Shown here: in pieces, positions 31,896 to 38,846 of the stretch
How positions within the stretch are numbered: position 1 is the stretch's first letter
How the letters are laid out: every line of letters starts with the position of its first letter
Origin: Treponema sp.
GTDB taxonomy: Bacteria > Spirochaetota > Spirochaetia > Treponematales > Breznakiellaceae
DNA: 39,101 nucleotides
Direction of reading: 5' to 3'
NCBI GenBank assembly: GCA_031274285.1
Contig: JAISQJ010000131.1
Location: 1 to 39,101, forward strand
Position numbers and translations under genes: made by a program
Notes under the pieces: model-generated
The model's database searches: none
What the model was told of the DNA's origin: nothing
Seen by the model: the letters and a program-made list of their open reading frames with translations, nothing else

Positions 31896-33731
31896 TTATT
31901 TAAATTTGGCGGACAAGGCGGACTTCCAGCCGCGGTCGAAGGCAGCCTGGTTAATCCTGAGCAACTCATCAAGGCCCATCCTGTTCAGGGTGGCTATATA
32001 GTTATCCCATTCTCTAGCTACGTCCCTGCGGCCCGTAACACACTCGGCCAGGAATTGTTCTACATATTCCACGATAAGCCGGTTGAGCTCATTGTAACGC
32101 CGGGATTCCTCCAGGGTAAAGGGCATCGTTTTGGGCACGCTCATCTGGTATGCATAGGGAAGATATGTTTCGTATGCGTTCCAAAGTACGTACTCAAGCT
32201 CGAAAGGATCCTGACTCTTGGCGCGTTTGTAGGAGCCCCAGCGGCTCCAGCTAACGCCGCCAACACCCCAGTAAGCACTTTGAGGAGTACCCCAACGGAG
32301 AATTTCTTCATACATAGCCTGCTTACCGTCCACCGATTCGACACCCGCAGCGGGCATTCTCCAGTCCCGGCCAAGCACGCCGTAGCGGTTCCTCATCACA
32401 AAATCCTCTGTATAGCAGGAATCGGCCCACTTTACCGCTACTTCGGGGATTTTGGAATCCTTTGTAATCACATAGTTACCGATTGCGGCGCCCGCATATT
32501 CATCGTACCAAGTCTGCTGGAGCCCGGTCGGGCCTTTAAGCGGCGGAAGTACCCGGTAATGGGTACGCCGTTCCCCCGTGGTACTGGCAAATTCGTGGGG
32601 GCCGCCGTTAGGCAGGGAACCTACCAGCAGGGCGCTCTCATTTTCCACCAGCGAACGGAGATCTTCTTTTTTAAGGGTGAAGGATTCCGGCGCCAGAAGA
32701 CCTTCCCTGCAAAGGCGGGCGAGATACTCAATCCCCTGCCTCCAGCCCGGCTTATTGAAGGCTACGTCTATCTTCCCGTCATTGGTCAGGTAGATCCGCC
32801 GCCGGTTGTGGGCGTCAGAGTTTTCACTGGTTTCATTATAAATGAAAGGGTTCATCAGGAAACCGTCTATTACCGCCTGCCAGCCGGATGTGGCTCCCAC
32901 CAGGGGAATCTCGTCAGCCTTGCCGTTTTTGTTCGGATCCCTGGTTTTGACCGCCACCAGGTAGTTGTAATACTCCTCGGTAGTAGTGGGCATCTTCATC
33001 CCCAGATTGTCCAGGAAGGTCTGGTTAATCCAGAACCGCTGGGAAAGCTGGTTAGGTTCGTTGAGGGTAAAATTACCAAGGGTGTAGGTATTCCCATCGG
33101 CGGAGACCATAGAAGGCCGTACCTGGGGCCGGGCCTCATACATTCTTTTCATGTTATACGCATGACGGTCGATGAGATCCTGAAGGGGAATAAAGAGCCT
33201 GGCCGATCCATAGGTGATAAGCTCGGCACTGGTAAATCCGCAGCTTAAAAAGACATCGGGCAGATTATCCCCGGCGCTGAGCATCAGGTTGATCTTTTCT
33301 TTAACCTCGGGGGTTGCCTGTTCCGGCAGCAGTTCCCATACCACATGTATTCCCGTAAGGGCTTCCATGTATTTGGTAAGATCGTTGTTGTCATAATCTG
33401 TAACATACGGATAATAGGGGGTCGCTATTCTCAGATTAGTTTTCTGCTCCGTGATGGGAAACCCGTTCACATTGGAAACCGCCGGCTGTGCCGGATAAGC
33501 CGAATTGGTGGTATAGGAAGTAGCGGGCTGAGGATCTTCTATCCTATCCCGAACCGGATATTGGGGCTCCACCGAAAGGGGTTTAGGGGTAACCTGCCTG
33601 GTAGTTAGGGTTCCTACCCCCCCCCCAGCAGGAGGCCTAGAGCCCTGATCTCTGCCGCCGGCAGACAAAAAAAGAACCATAATCAGTGTTACCACCGTCA
33701 GGCCAACCATTCCTCTCATGATTTGTTTCAT
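31896..33731 (-). CDS. Extracellular solute-binding protein, transporter 4 (non-canonical signal, poly-G tract)
   Basis: 611-aa LplA-like binding protein, first gene of the large sugar operon. The signal peptide (MKQIMRGMVGLTVVTLIMVL...) runs into FLSAGGRDQG where relatives have a lipobox such as LSAC-GG; no cysteine is present. It may therefore be cut by signal peptidase I and be free in the periplasm, or be mutated. Directly after the signal, codons 35-39 contain an uninterrupted run of ten G (33617-33626), in frame here. A proline-rich linker follows before the binding domain. GGAGG precedes the ATG, and the promoter is at 33754-33782. Confidence 0.85.
   Translation of the reverse strand: MKQIMRGMVGLTVVTLIMVLFLSAGGRDQGSRPPAGGGVGTLTTRQVTPKPLSVEPQYPVRDRIEDPQPATSYTTNSAYPAQPAVSNVNGFPITEQKTNLRIATPYYPYVTDYDNNDLTKYMEALTGIHVVWELLPEQATPEVKEKINLMLSAGDNLPDVFLSCGFTSAELITYGSARLFIPLQDLIDRHAYNMKRMYEARPQVRPSMVSADGNTYTLGNFTLNEPNQLSQRFWINQTFLDNLGMKMPTTTEEYYNYLVAVKTRDPNKNGKADEIPLVGATSGWQAVIDGFLMNPFIYNETSENSDAHNRRRIYLTNDGKIDVAFNKPGWRQGIEYLARLCREGLLAPESFTLKKEDLRSLVENESALLVGSLPNGGPHEFASTTGERRTHYRVLPPLKGPTGLQQTWYDEYAGAAIGNYVITKDSKIPEVAVKWADSCYTEDFVMRNRYGVLGRDWRMPAAGVESVDGKQAMYEEILRWGTPQSAYWGVGGVSWSRWGSYKRAKSQDPFELEYVLWNAYETYLPYAYQMSVPKTMPFTLEESRRYNELNRLIVEYVEQFLAECVTGRRDVAREWDNYIATLNRMGLDELLRINQAAFDRGWKSALSAKFK
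33617..33626 (-). repeat. Poly(G)10 homopolymer inside the binding-protein coding sequence
   Basis: Ten consecutive C on the plus strand, i.e. G10 in the coding strand, read GGG GGG GGG G.. (Gly-Gly-Gly-Val). A gain or loss of one base would shift the frame just after the signal peptide. Phase variation through such tracts is established in Treponema pallidum and other bacteria; here it is inferred. Confidence 0.9.
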
Positions 33732-33753
33732 AAGTTTTCCTCCATGTTTTTAC

Positions 33754-33782
33754 ATGGTACAAGGCCTTTTCCCATCCGTCAA
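33754..33782 (-). promoter_or_regulatory. Promoter of the large sugar-catabolic operon
   Basis: Minus strand -35 TTGACG (33777-33782), 17-bp spacer, -10 TACCAT (33754-33759); the -10 box overlaps a small CATG...CATG stem (33743-33756). The ATG follows at 33731 after GGAGG. The rest of the 154-bp gap holds no other recognisable feature. Confidence 0.6.
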
Positions 33783-33885
33783 CTTTTTTCTTCTCTCATT
33801 TATTGCTGGAGTTTTCCCAAAAATTGGCATCTTCTCGTATTACCGGCCCTGGACTCCGATTTTTGAGCCTGGGGTTTTTGTCTAT

Positions 33886-34272
33886 TTACCTAACGGTGTC
33901 CAGCTTGCGGGTGTTTTTCCGCTGCCAGGGACTCTTTAGGCCGTCATGGCCCAGGGATTTTCCGTTATCGTCAAGGCCGCCGTAATGTTCGGTAAACCAG
34001 CCGTCCACGGGCTTGAGGGAATTTAAATAATCGATCAATTCCCCGTAGCCGGCGGGCTCTTTTTGGTTCAGCAAATAGGCGGTATTAAAAACCTTGGAGT
34101 AAACCGCGCAGCCTTCCTGTGAAAAGGCCTGGCTTACCCTGGTGGACCCGGCAAAGCCGTCGAACACCGTTGAGGGTTTTACCTTTCTTGCAAGGGAAAG
34201 GATCCGTGGCAGGAGCTTTAATTTTGATCCGGCGTACTTAATTCCCTGGGTGGCAGGGACTTCGCGTTCCAT
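33886..34272 (-). pseudogene. 3'-truncated D12-class adenine-specific DNA methyltransferase
   Basis: 128 aa. IKYAGSKLKLLPRIL and TVFDGFAGSTRVSQAF are the N-terminal S-adenosylmethionine-binding motif of D12 (Dam/DpnM-like) N6-adenine methyltransferases. DGWFTEHYGG and SPWQRKNTRKLD are also family features. The frame stops directly after KLDTVR, so the usual later half with the catalytic D/N-P-P-Y motif is missing, and no continuation was found in other frames downstream. The product is unlikely to be active. It starts 11 bp after the Gfo/Idh gene with a plausible GGAGAA site, and it breaks off where the lower-GC sugar island begins. Confidence 0.7.
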
Positions 34273-34283
34273 TTCTCCGCATG

Positions 34284-35369
34284 CTACAGCTTTACGGGCC
34301 TGCGGGCGGCCGCAGATTCATACATGGCGTCCACCAGCTTCATCATGATCACCGCCTGGGCGGGGGTGTTGAGGGGGGCCTCCTTGCCGGTAATGGCGTC
34401 CACAAAGTTGGCGGCCTGGGCGACGCGGCCCATGGTCTCGTCCTTTTCCGCCTTGATAAGGTAGTCCACCTGGCGGCCGTCCTCCTCGGTAAAGATGGCG
34501 CAGTTATCGATGCTGGTGCCGTCCAGGCCGTCTATGTCAAAGAGCCGCTCGATCTTGCCCCCGGACCTCCGGCCCTGGAAGGTGACGGAAACCACCTCCC
34601 GCTCGTTCATCTCCGCCCAGGAAGACCGGATCATAAGACACTGGCCGGTCTTAAAGGTAATAAAGGCGTGGCAGGCGGACTCCACATCCGTCACACCCCC
34701 CGCCAGGTCGGGAATACCCCAGGGCCCCTTAAATGCGGGGTTGCCCATAAAGTCGTCGTAGACCGCGGCAAGCACCCAGTCCGGTTCCGGGTAACCCATA
34801 AAATACAGGGCCAGGTCGAACATATGGGGCAGGTCCAGCACCGGGCCGCCCCCGGCGATAGCCTTGTTGGTAAACCAGCCCCCAAAGCCGGGAATGCCGT
34901 TCCGCCTGATCCAGGTAGCCTGGGCGGAGTTGATCTCCCCCACCTTGCCGTTTTGGATGTAGTACATGATCGCCTTGGCCTCCGGCCGGGCCCGGTTGTT
35001 CAGGTCAAACATCAGGACCTTCCCCGCCTTTTCCGCGGCCTCCTTCATGGCCTCCGTTTCCGCGGCATTCAGGGCCGGGGGTTTTTCGCAGTACACATGC
35101 CGCCCCCGTTCCAGGGCCTCGATAACCAGGGGCTTGTGGAATTTATTCGGCGTGATCACCGACACCGCCCCTATCTCCGGGGAACCGTCCAGCATCTCCC
35201 CCAGGCCGGTGTAGAAGCGGCTAATCCCCCGCCCCGCCCCGAATTCCCGGGCCCTGGCAATATCCTTGTCCGCCATGGCCACGACTTCCGCCCCGGCCCT
35301 GGTAAATCCGTCAAAATGGTAAGAGGCCATGCCCCCGGCCCCCACAATGCCTAGCTTCAAAGCGCTCAT
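34284..35369 (-). CDS. Gfo/Idh/MocA-family NAD(P)-dependent oxidoreductase
   Basis: 361 aa. N-terminal Rossmann motif GIVGAGGMASYHFDGF (about 7-22), the lysine motif HVYCEKPPALN (about 90-100) and the C-terminal domain with GGGPVLDLPHMFDLALYFMG, where D-x-x-x-H carries the usual catalytic His. GGAGGAATAG precedes the ATG. It is distinct from the relative at 18127-19155. It is divergent from glycerate kinase, with a 171-bp shared intergenic region. The likely substrate is a sugar or inositol-type polyol, not further assignable. Confidence 0.86.
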   Translation of the reverse strand: MSALKLGIVGAGGMASYHFDGFTRAGAEVVAMADKDIARAREFGAGRGISRFYTGLGEMLDGSPEIGAVSVITPNKFHKPLVIEALERGRHVYCEKPPALNAAETEAMKEAAEKAGKVLMFDLNNRARPEAKAIMYYIQNGKVGEINSAQATWIRRNGIPGFGGWFTNKAIAGGGPVLDLPHMFDLALYFMGYPEPDWVLAAVYDDFMGNPAFKGPWGIPDLAGGVTDVESACHAFITFKTGQCLMIRSSWAEMNEREVVSVTFQGRRSGGKIERLFDIDGLDGTSIDNCAIFTEEDGRQVDYLIKAEKDETMGRVAQAANFVDAITGKEAPLNTPAQAVIMMKLVDAMYESAAARRPVKL

Positions 35370-35406
35370 CTATTCCTCCGTTAACCCCGCGCCGTGTTCC
35401 GCTCAT

Positions 35407-35477
35407 CCGATGATCTGAAAGACAGGGGCATGTATACCAGTTTAACCCGGCCGCAGCCCCGGTGGGAAGATCATCGG
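35407..35477. repeat. 10-bp inverted repeat in the divergent Gfo/Idh - glycerate kinase intergenic region
   Basis: CCGATGATCT (35407-35416) and AGATCATCGG (35468-35477) are exact reverse complements, 51 bp apart, and lie between the two divergent start codons. A likely extended -10 (TGGTATACA on the minus strand, with TATACA at 35431-35436) falls between the arms. This could be a two-site operator or chance. Confidence 0.35.
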
Positions 35478-35492
35478 CAAATTATCAGCGTC

Positions 35493-35521
35493 TTGCATAT
35501 CGGCAAGGCCATTCATACAGT
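35493..35521 (+). promoter_or_regulatory. Possible glycerate kinase promoter
   Basis: -35 TTGCAT (35493-35498), 17-bp spacer and -10 TACAGT (35516-35521), about 20 bases before the ATG. Moderate match only. Confidence 0.4.
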
Positions 35522-35540
35522 GGTTGCCGGAGGTTAAACC

Positions 35541-36686
35541 ATGAAAATAATCGTAGCCCCGGACTCGTTCAAGGGCAATATGAGCGCCCCCAGGGTCTGC
35601 TCAATCATAGAGGAAGGGATCCTTCGCGCCGATCCCTCGGCCCAGGTTTATAAAATTCCCCTGGCGGACGGCGGGGAGGGAACCGCCAGGGCGGTAACCG
35701 AGGCAGCGGGGGGCCGCTTTGTCACCGTGCCGGTGTCAGGTCCCCTGGGATGCCGGGTGGACGCCGGATTCGGGCTTATCGACGGGGATCGGGTGGCGGT
35801 GCTGGATATGGCAAGCGCCTCCGGGATCGAACTGGTAAGGCGGGAAGACCTGGACCCCATGAAGGCCAGCTCCTTTGGTACCGGCCAGCTTATGGCCGCG
35901 GCCTTGGACACGGGGGCCCGGGAATTTATTATCGGGATCGGCGGCAGCGCCACCAACGACGGCGGCGTCGGGATGCTCAGCGCCCTGGGCTTCCGGATTC
36001 TGGATGCGGAGGGCCTGCCGGTGGGCCGGGGGGGCCGCGCCCTGGGGAGTATCGCCCGGGTGGACCCCGACGGCGCGGATCCGCGGCTTAAAAATGTTTC
36101 CATCAAGGTTGCCTGTGATGTAACCAACCCCCTGCTGGGGCCCCGGGGCGCCTCGGCGGTATTCGGCCCCCAGAAGGGCGCCACACCGGAGATGGTGAAG
36201 CTCCTGGACGCCGGCCTTGCCCGGCTGGGTGAAGCCTGGATACGGGCCGGCCTTGCCGCAGACCTGGAGCAGCCGGGAGACGGGGCCGCCGGCGGCCTGG
36301 GGGCGGCCCTGCGGGTATGCCTTGGGGCTTCGATGGAATCCGGGGCCCTGCTGGTTATGAAATACGCCCGGTTTTTTGAGCGCCTTCCCGGCACGGACCT
36401 GGTCATCACCGGAGAAGGCATGACCGACGGGCAAACCGCCGGAGGCAAGCTCTGCTCCGTGGTGGCCCGCGAAGCCCGCAAGGCCGGCGTGGCGGCGGCC
36501 CTGCTTTCCGGCGGACTCTCCGGGGACCTGGGAGCCCTGCTGGACTCCTTTGATTATGCTGTCTCCATTGCCTGCGGCCAGGTCGGGCTGGAAACCATGC
36601 TTCAGGACAGCCCCCGGGACCTTGGCTTCGCCGCGGAAAACCTTATCAGGGCTATCCGGCTGGGAGCGCGCCGGGCGGCAGCCTAA
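35541..36686 (+). CDS. garK: Glycerate 2-kinase (GarK/GlxK family)
   Basis: 381 aa, normal length for the family. Phosphorylates D-glycerate, in E. coli giving 2-phosphoglycerate. Family hallmarks: IIVAPDSFKGNMSA at residues 3-16, IPLADGGEGTARAV (about 39-52), FIIGIGGSATNDGGVGML (about 129-146), ACDVTNPLLGPRGASAVFGPQKG and ITGEGMTDGQTAGGK. GGAGG lies eight bases before the ATG. Glycerate could come from aldarate or related sugar-acid breakdown, in line with the surrounding catabolic genes, but no aldarate-specific enzyme is in the window. It converges with the orphan binding-protein gene. Confidence 0.93.
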   Translation: MKIIVAPDSFKGNMSAPRVCSIIEEGILRADPSAQVYKIPLADGGEGTARAVTEAAGGRFVTVPVSGPLGCRVDAGFGLIDGDRVAVLDMASASGIELVRREDLDPMKASSFGTGQLMAAALDTGAREFIIGIGGSATNDGGVGMLSALGFRILDAEGLPVGRGGRALGSIARVDPDGADPRLKNVSIKVACDVTNPLLGPRGASAVFGPQKGATPEMVKLLDAGLARLGEAWIRAGLAADLEQPGDGAAGGLGAALRVCLGASMESGALLVMKYARFFERLPGTDLVITGEGMTDGQTAGGKLCSVVAREARKAGVAAALLSGGLSGDLGALLDSFDYAVSIACGQVGLETMLQDSPRDLGFAAENLIRAIRLGARRAAA

Positions 36687-36706
36687 ATGTAGAGAACGGA
36701 ATTTTT

Positions 36707-36783
36707 AACCACGAAGGAGCACAAAGGAAGAGTAGTAGGCTCAAAAAAACTAATATCCACCCCCTTCGTGCGCCTTTGTGGTT
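36707..36783. repeat. 21-bp imperfect inverted repeat between convergent genes
   Basis: The left arm (36707-36727, AACCACGAAGG...) and right arm (36763-36783, ending CCTTTGTGGTT) match as reverse complements at 18 of 21 positions, with 35 bp between. Each arm is itself a near-duplicate of CCTT-Y-GTG. T-runs lie outside both arms, so it could act as a bidirectional terminator for the two convergent genes. It also resembles short dispersed intergenic repeats seen in many genomes. Confidence 0.7.
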
Positions 36784-36799
36784 TTTATCCGTGCTTTTG

Positions 36800-38506
36800 T
36801 TAATTCTTCGCTTTCAGGAAACGGTCATAGGCCTGCTGAAACGCGGCGGTCAGATCATGCACCCCGGAGGCATTCAGTTCCGCAAGATAGGCGTCCCAGG
36901 TGGCGTCAATGTTGCCGTCCAACACCCACTGGGTAGTGTAGCGCTGCACGATGTCGGAAATAGTAGGCTGAATTCGGGATATCCTGGTCTGTTCATCGGA
37001 ACTGAGGAGCATCTTGGGGATCGGCGTGTATTCCGCCAGAATATCGTACTTGCCGCTGGCGATCTGGCCTTCCAGCAGGTCCTCGGCATCCCAGGTGTAA
37101 TCCGCCACGGTGCCGTAGTATTCGTCGAGTACCGCCAGGGAGCCCCTGGTGGGGGTAGAGTTATTACGGAGTTCATCGAAGTTTTTATAGGGTTCAAAAA
37201 GCTTGATGTTATTTTCGTCATCCAGACGGAAGTGGAGCATGCCGTCGGCGCCTTTTTCGTAGATGTAACCTTCCGCTCCCCAGTTTAGGGTAATGGAGAT
37301 TTCAGGCTCAAAACAGTAATCCACAAAGGCGGCGATGATCTCCGGGTATTTACAGGAACTGGTGATGGCGACCATGCTGGTATCCTGCATCTCCGAGAAG
37401 TTGAGGGCAAAGCCGGTCTTGCCCTTGGGGCCGGTAAGGCGGGGGATTGCCGTGTATTCCCGCCTAACCCTGGGATCCGGCAGTTCGTTGGCGGGGGCCC
37501 AGAGTCCCATGACGCCGATGACGGCCTCGCTGCCCCTGATCTTGTTAGTCCACAGCGGCGATCCCGGTGAGGGGCCCGGTGAGAAGCTGTCAATATCCAG
37601 GAGATTTTCATTTTTGAGCATGTTGAAGTATTTGGCGGTGTCCCGGTAGGCGGTATCCATGGCGGTGAAGACGATCCTGTCGTTGATTACCCTCATGTGG
37701 TCGGCGATGTAGTAGCCGTTGCAGTAGGAATCCGCCTGGCCGAAGGCGCCGGTGAACTGGTGAAAGGTGCCATAAGAACCAAAGGTATCCTTGTTGGAGA
37801 AATACAGGGCATAGGGGGATTCATCGGCCCTGCCGTTACCATTGAGGTCTCCGCCGTCCCTAAAGGCCCGCAGGACATCGGTAAACTCGTCTACCGTGGC
37901 GGGCATCTTCTTTCCCACTTTTTCCAGCCAGGTGCTGTTGATGATGAAGGGGCCGGGGGTAAGGACCAGGCCTTTCATTTCCTCGATATAGGGGAAGCCG
38001 TACATGTGGCCGTTGGGGGCAGTGGCCCCGGCTTTGTATTCCGGATGCTGCTCATATACCGCCCTAAGCCGGGGCATGTACTTTTCTACCAGGTCCTCGG
38101 TGGGAAGGAGGACATCCTGATCCATGTACTGGGCTACCATGACTCCGGAAATGCCGTTCCAAAACGCATCGGGGAGGTCGGCCCCGGAGGCGAGCATGAG
38201 GTTGAGTTTCTCGGTAGCGCCATCCGAGGGAATCTCCTGCCAGTCAAATACCACCCCGGTGATTTGGGCCAGTTTTTCTATCAGGGCCAGTTTTCCCGAG
38301 GGGACGACCCGCTGCGGCGGCGCTACGATGGCCATGGTGATCTTCGGCGCCTTGGACGGATCCTTGATGATGGGCATACTGCCGTCCAGGTTGATATTGC
38401 TGTCATCCAACGCTGAAACGGCCGTCTCCTTCTTCGCCCCGCCGCATCCCGCACAGAGCAGGATCGTTAACAGGGTAATCAACACTAACACTACACTCTT
38501 TTTCAT
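36800..38506 (-). CDS. Orphan extracellular solute-binding lipoprotein
   Basis: 568-aa LplA-like binding protein with a clear lipoprotein signal: MKKSVVLVLITLLTILLCAGC, Cys about 21, then GGAKKET. LNWGAEGYIYEK is the WG-x-EG motif of this binding-protein group. AGGAGG precedes the ATG. No permease gene is adjacent in the window: the gene ends facing glycerate kinase, and upstream is a structured non-coding region. It may serve one of the four permease pairs in the window or another set elsewhere, or act as a sensor. The ligand is unknown. Confidence 0.88.
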   Translation of the reverse strand: MKKSVVLVLITLLTILLCAGCGGAKKETAVSALDDSNINLDGSMPIIKDPSKAPKITMAIVAPPQRVVPSGKLALIEKLAQITGVVFDWQEIPSDGATEKLNLMLASGADLPDAFWNGISGVMVAQYMDQDVLLPTEDLVEKYMPRLRAVYEQHPEYKAGATAPNGHMYGFPYIEEMKGLVLTPGPFIINSTWLEKVGKKMPATVDEFTDVLRAFRDGGDLNGNGRADESPYALYFSNKDTFGSYGTFHQFTGAFGQADSYCNGYYIADHMRVINDRIVFTAMDTAYRDTAKYFNMLKNENLLDIDSFSPGPSPGSPLWTNKIRGSEAVIGVMGLWAPANELPDPRVRREYTAIPRLTGPKGKTGFALNFSEMQDTSMVAITSSCKYPEIIAAFVDYCFEPEISITLNWGAEGYIYEKGADGMLHFRLDDENNIKLFEPYKNFDELRNNSTPTRGSLAVLDEYYGTVADYTWDAEDLLEGQIASGKYDILAEYTPIPKMLLSSDEQTRISRIQPTISDIVQRYTTQWVLDGNIDATWDAYLAELNASGVHDLTAAFQQAYDRFLKAKN

Positions 38507-38531
38507 GTCTTTCCTCCTAAAGCATATCGAC

Positions 38532-38559
38532 TTCTTTCAAAATCAAAACCTTGAAAGAA
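38532..38559. promoter_or_regulatory. Perfect 9-bp inverted repeat upstream of the orphan binding protein (operator or leader hairpin)
   Basis: TTCTTTCAA (38532-38540) and TTGAAAGAA (38551-38559) are exact reverse complements with a 10-bp spacer, 26 bp upstream of the ATG at 38506. The geometry fits a dimeric regulator site. No confident -35/-10 pair was found around it. Confidence 0.5.
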
Positions 38560-38567
38560 CCTTTTAA

Positions 38568-38781
38568 GGCCTCACCCGGGCCCTAAATCTCCAAAATCAG
38601 TGCTGCGGGGCCTTAGCAGCCTGTTGCACTTGTGGATTTTTTGCATACTTATGCAAAAAATCCCGATCAACGGGTTGCTTTCGGAGTTTGCAAGGTATAA
38701 ATATTCACTATCGTGAATATTTATACTGTTTTATGCGCGAAGCGCAACAAACTCCTAGTCCCGTTTCTAAACGGTGAGGCC
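38568..38781. repeat. Highly structured intergenic element bounded by a 9-bp inverted repeat
   Basis: The 340-bp gap between the orphan binding protein and the last gene has no supported ORF but dense secondary structure. Outer arms GGCCTCACC (38568-38576) and GGTGAGGCC (38773-38781) enclose a perfect 13-bp stem with a 2-base loop (38635-38662), a perfect 14-bp stem with loop TATC (38695-38726) and TGCGC-GAA-GCGCA (38734-38746). GGAGTTTG/CAAACTCC (38683-38690 with 38748-38755) encloses the last two, and CCGTTT-CT-AAACGG (38761-38774) follows. This fits a MITE-like repeat or a folded RNA; no target-site duplication is evident. Confidence 0.65.
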
Positions 38782-38785
38782 GCAG

Positions 38786-38812
38786 CCCCGCAAAAACTCT
38801 GATTTTTCGGGG
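38786..38812. other. Hairpin upstream of the amino-acid permease
   Basis: CCCCG-c-AAAAA pairs with TTTTTCGGGG around a 6-base loop, with one bulged C. On the plus strand it would lie in the leader of the permease mRNA. It adjoins the structured element to its left. Confidence 0.4.
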
Positions 38813-38846
38813 CCGTGTTGTTATTTTTCCGTATCCGGGGGTTCGT

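Noticed and set aside
31887-33248. Plus-strand open frame of 453 aa opposite the transporter 4 binding protein
   Set aside because: Antisense shadow. The minus-strand protein has family motifs, a promoter and a ribosome binding site, and the plus-strand product has none.
20320-33731. Assignment of the large operon to myo-inositol, apiose or sulfoquinovose degradation
   Set aside because: Each shares only fragments (IolE/IolA-like proteins, split transketolase). The diagnostic IolB, IolC and IolD, an apulose kinase, or sulfoquinovosidase and sulfolactaldehyde enzymes are absent.
34281-35354. Plus-strand open frame of 357 aa opposite the second Gfo/Idh gene
   Set aside because: Low-complexity H/G/P-rich translation typical of antisense GC-rich DNA; the opposite strand is a convincing oxidoreductase.
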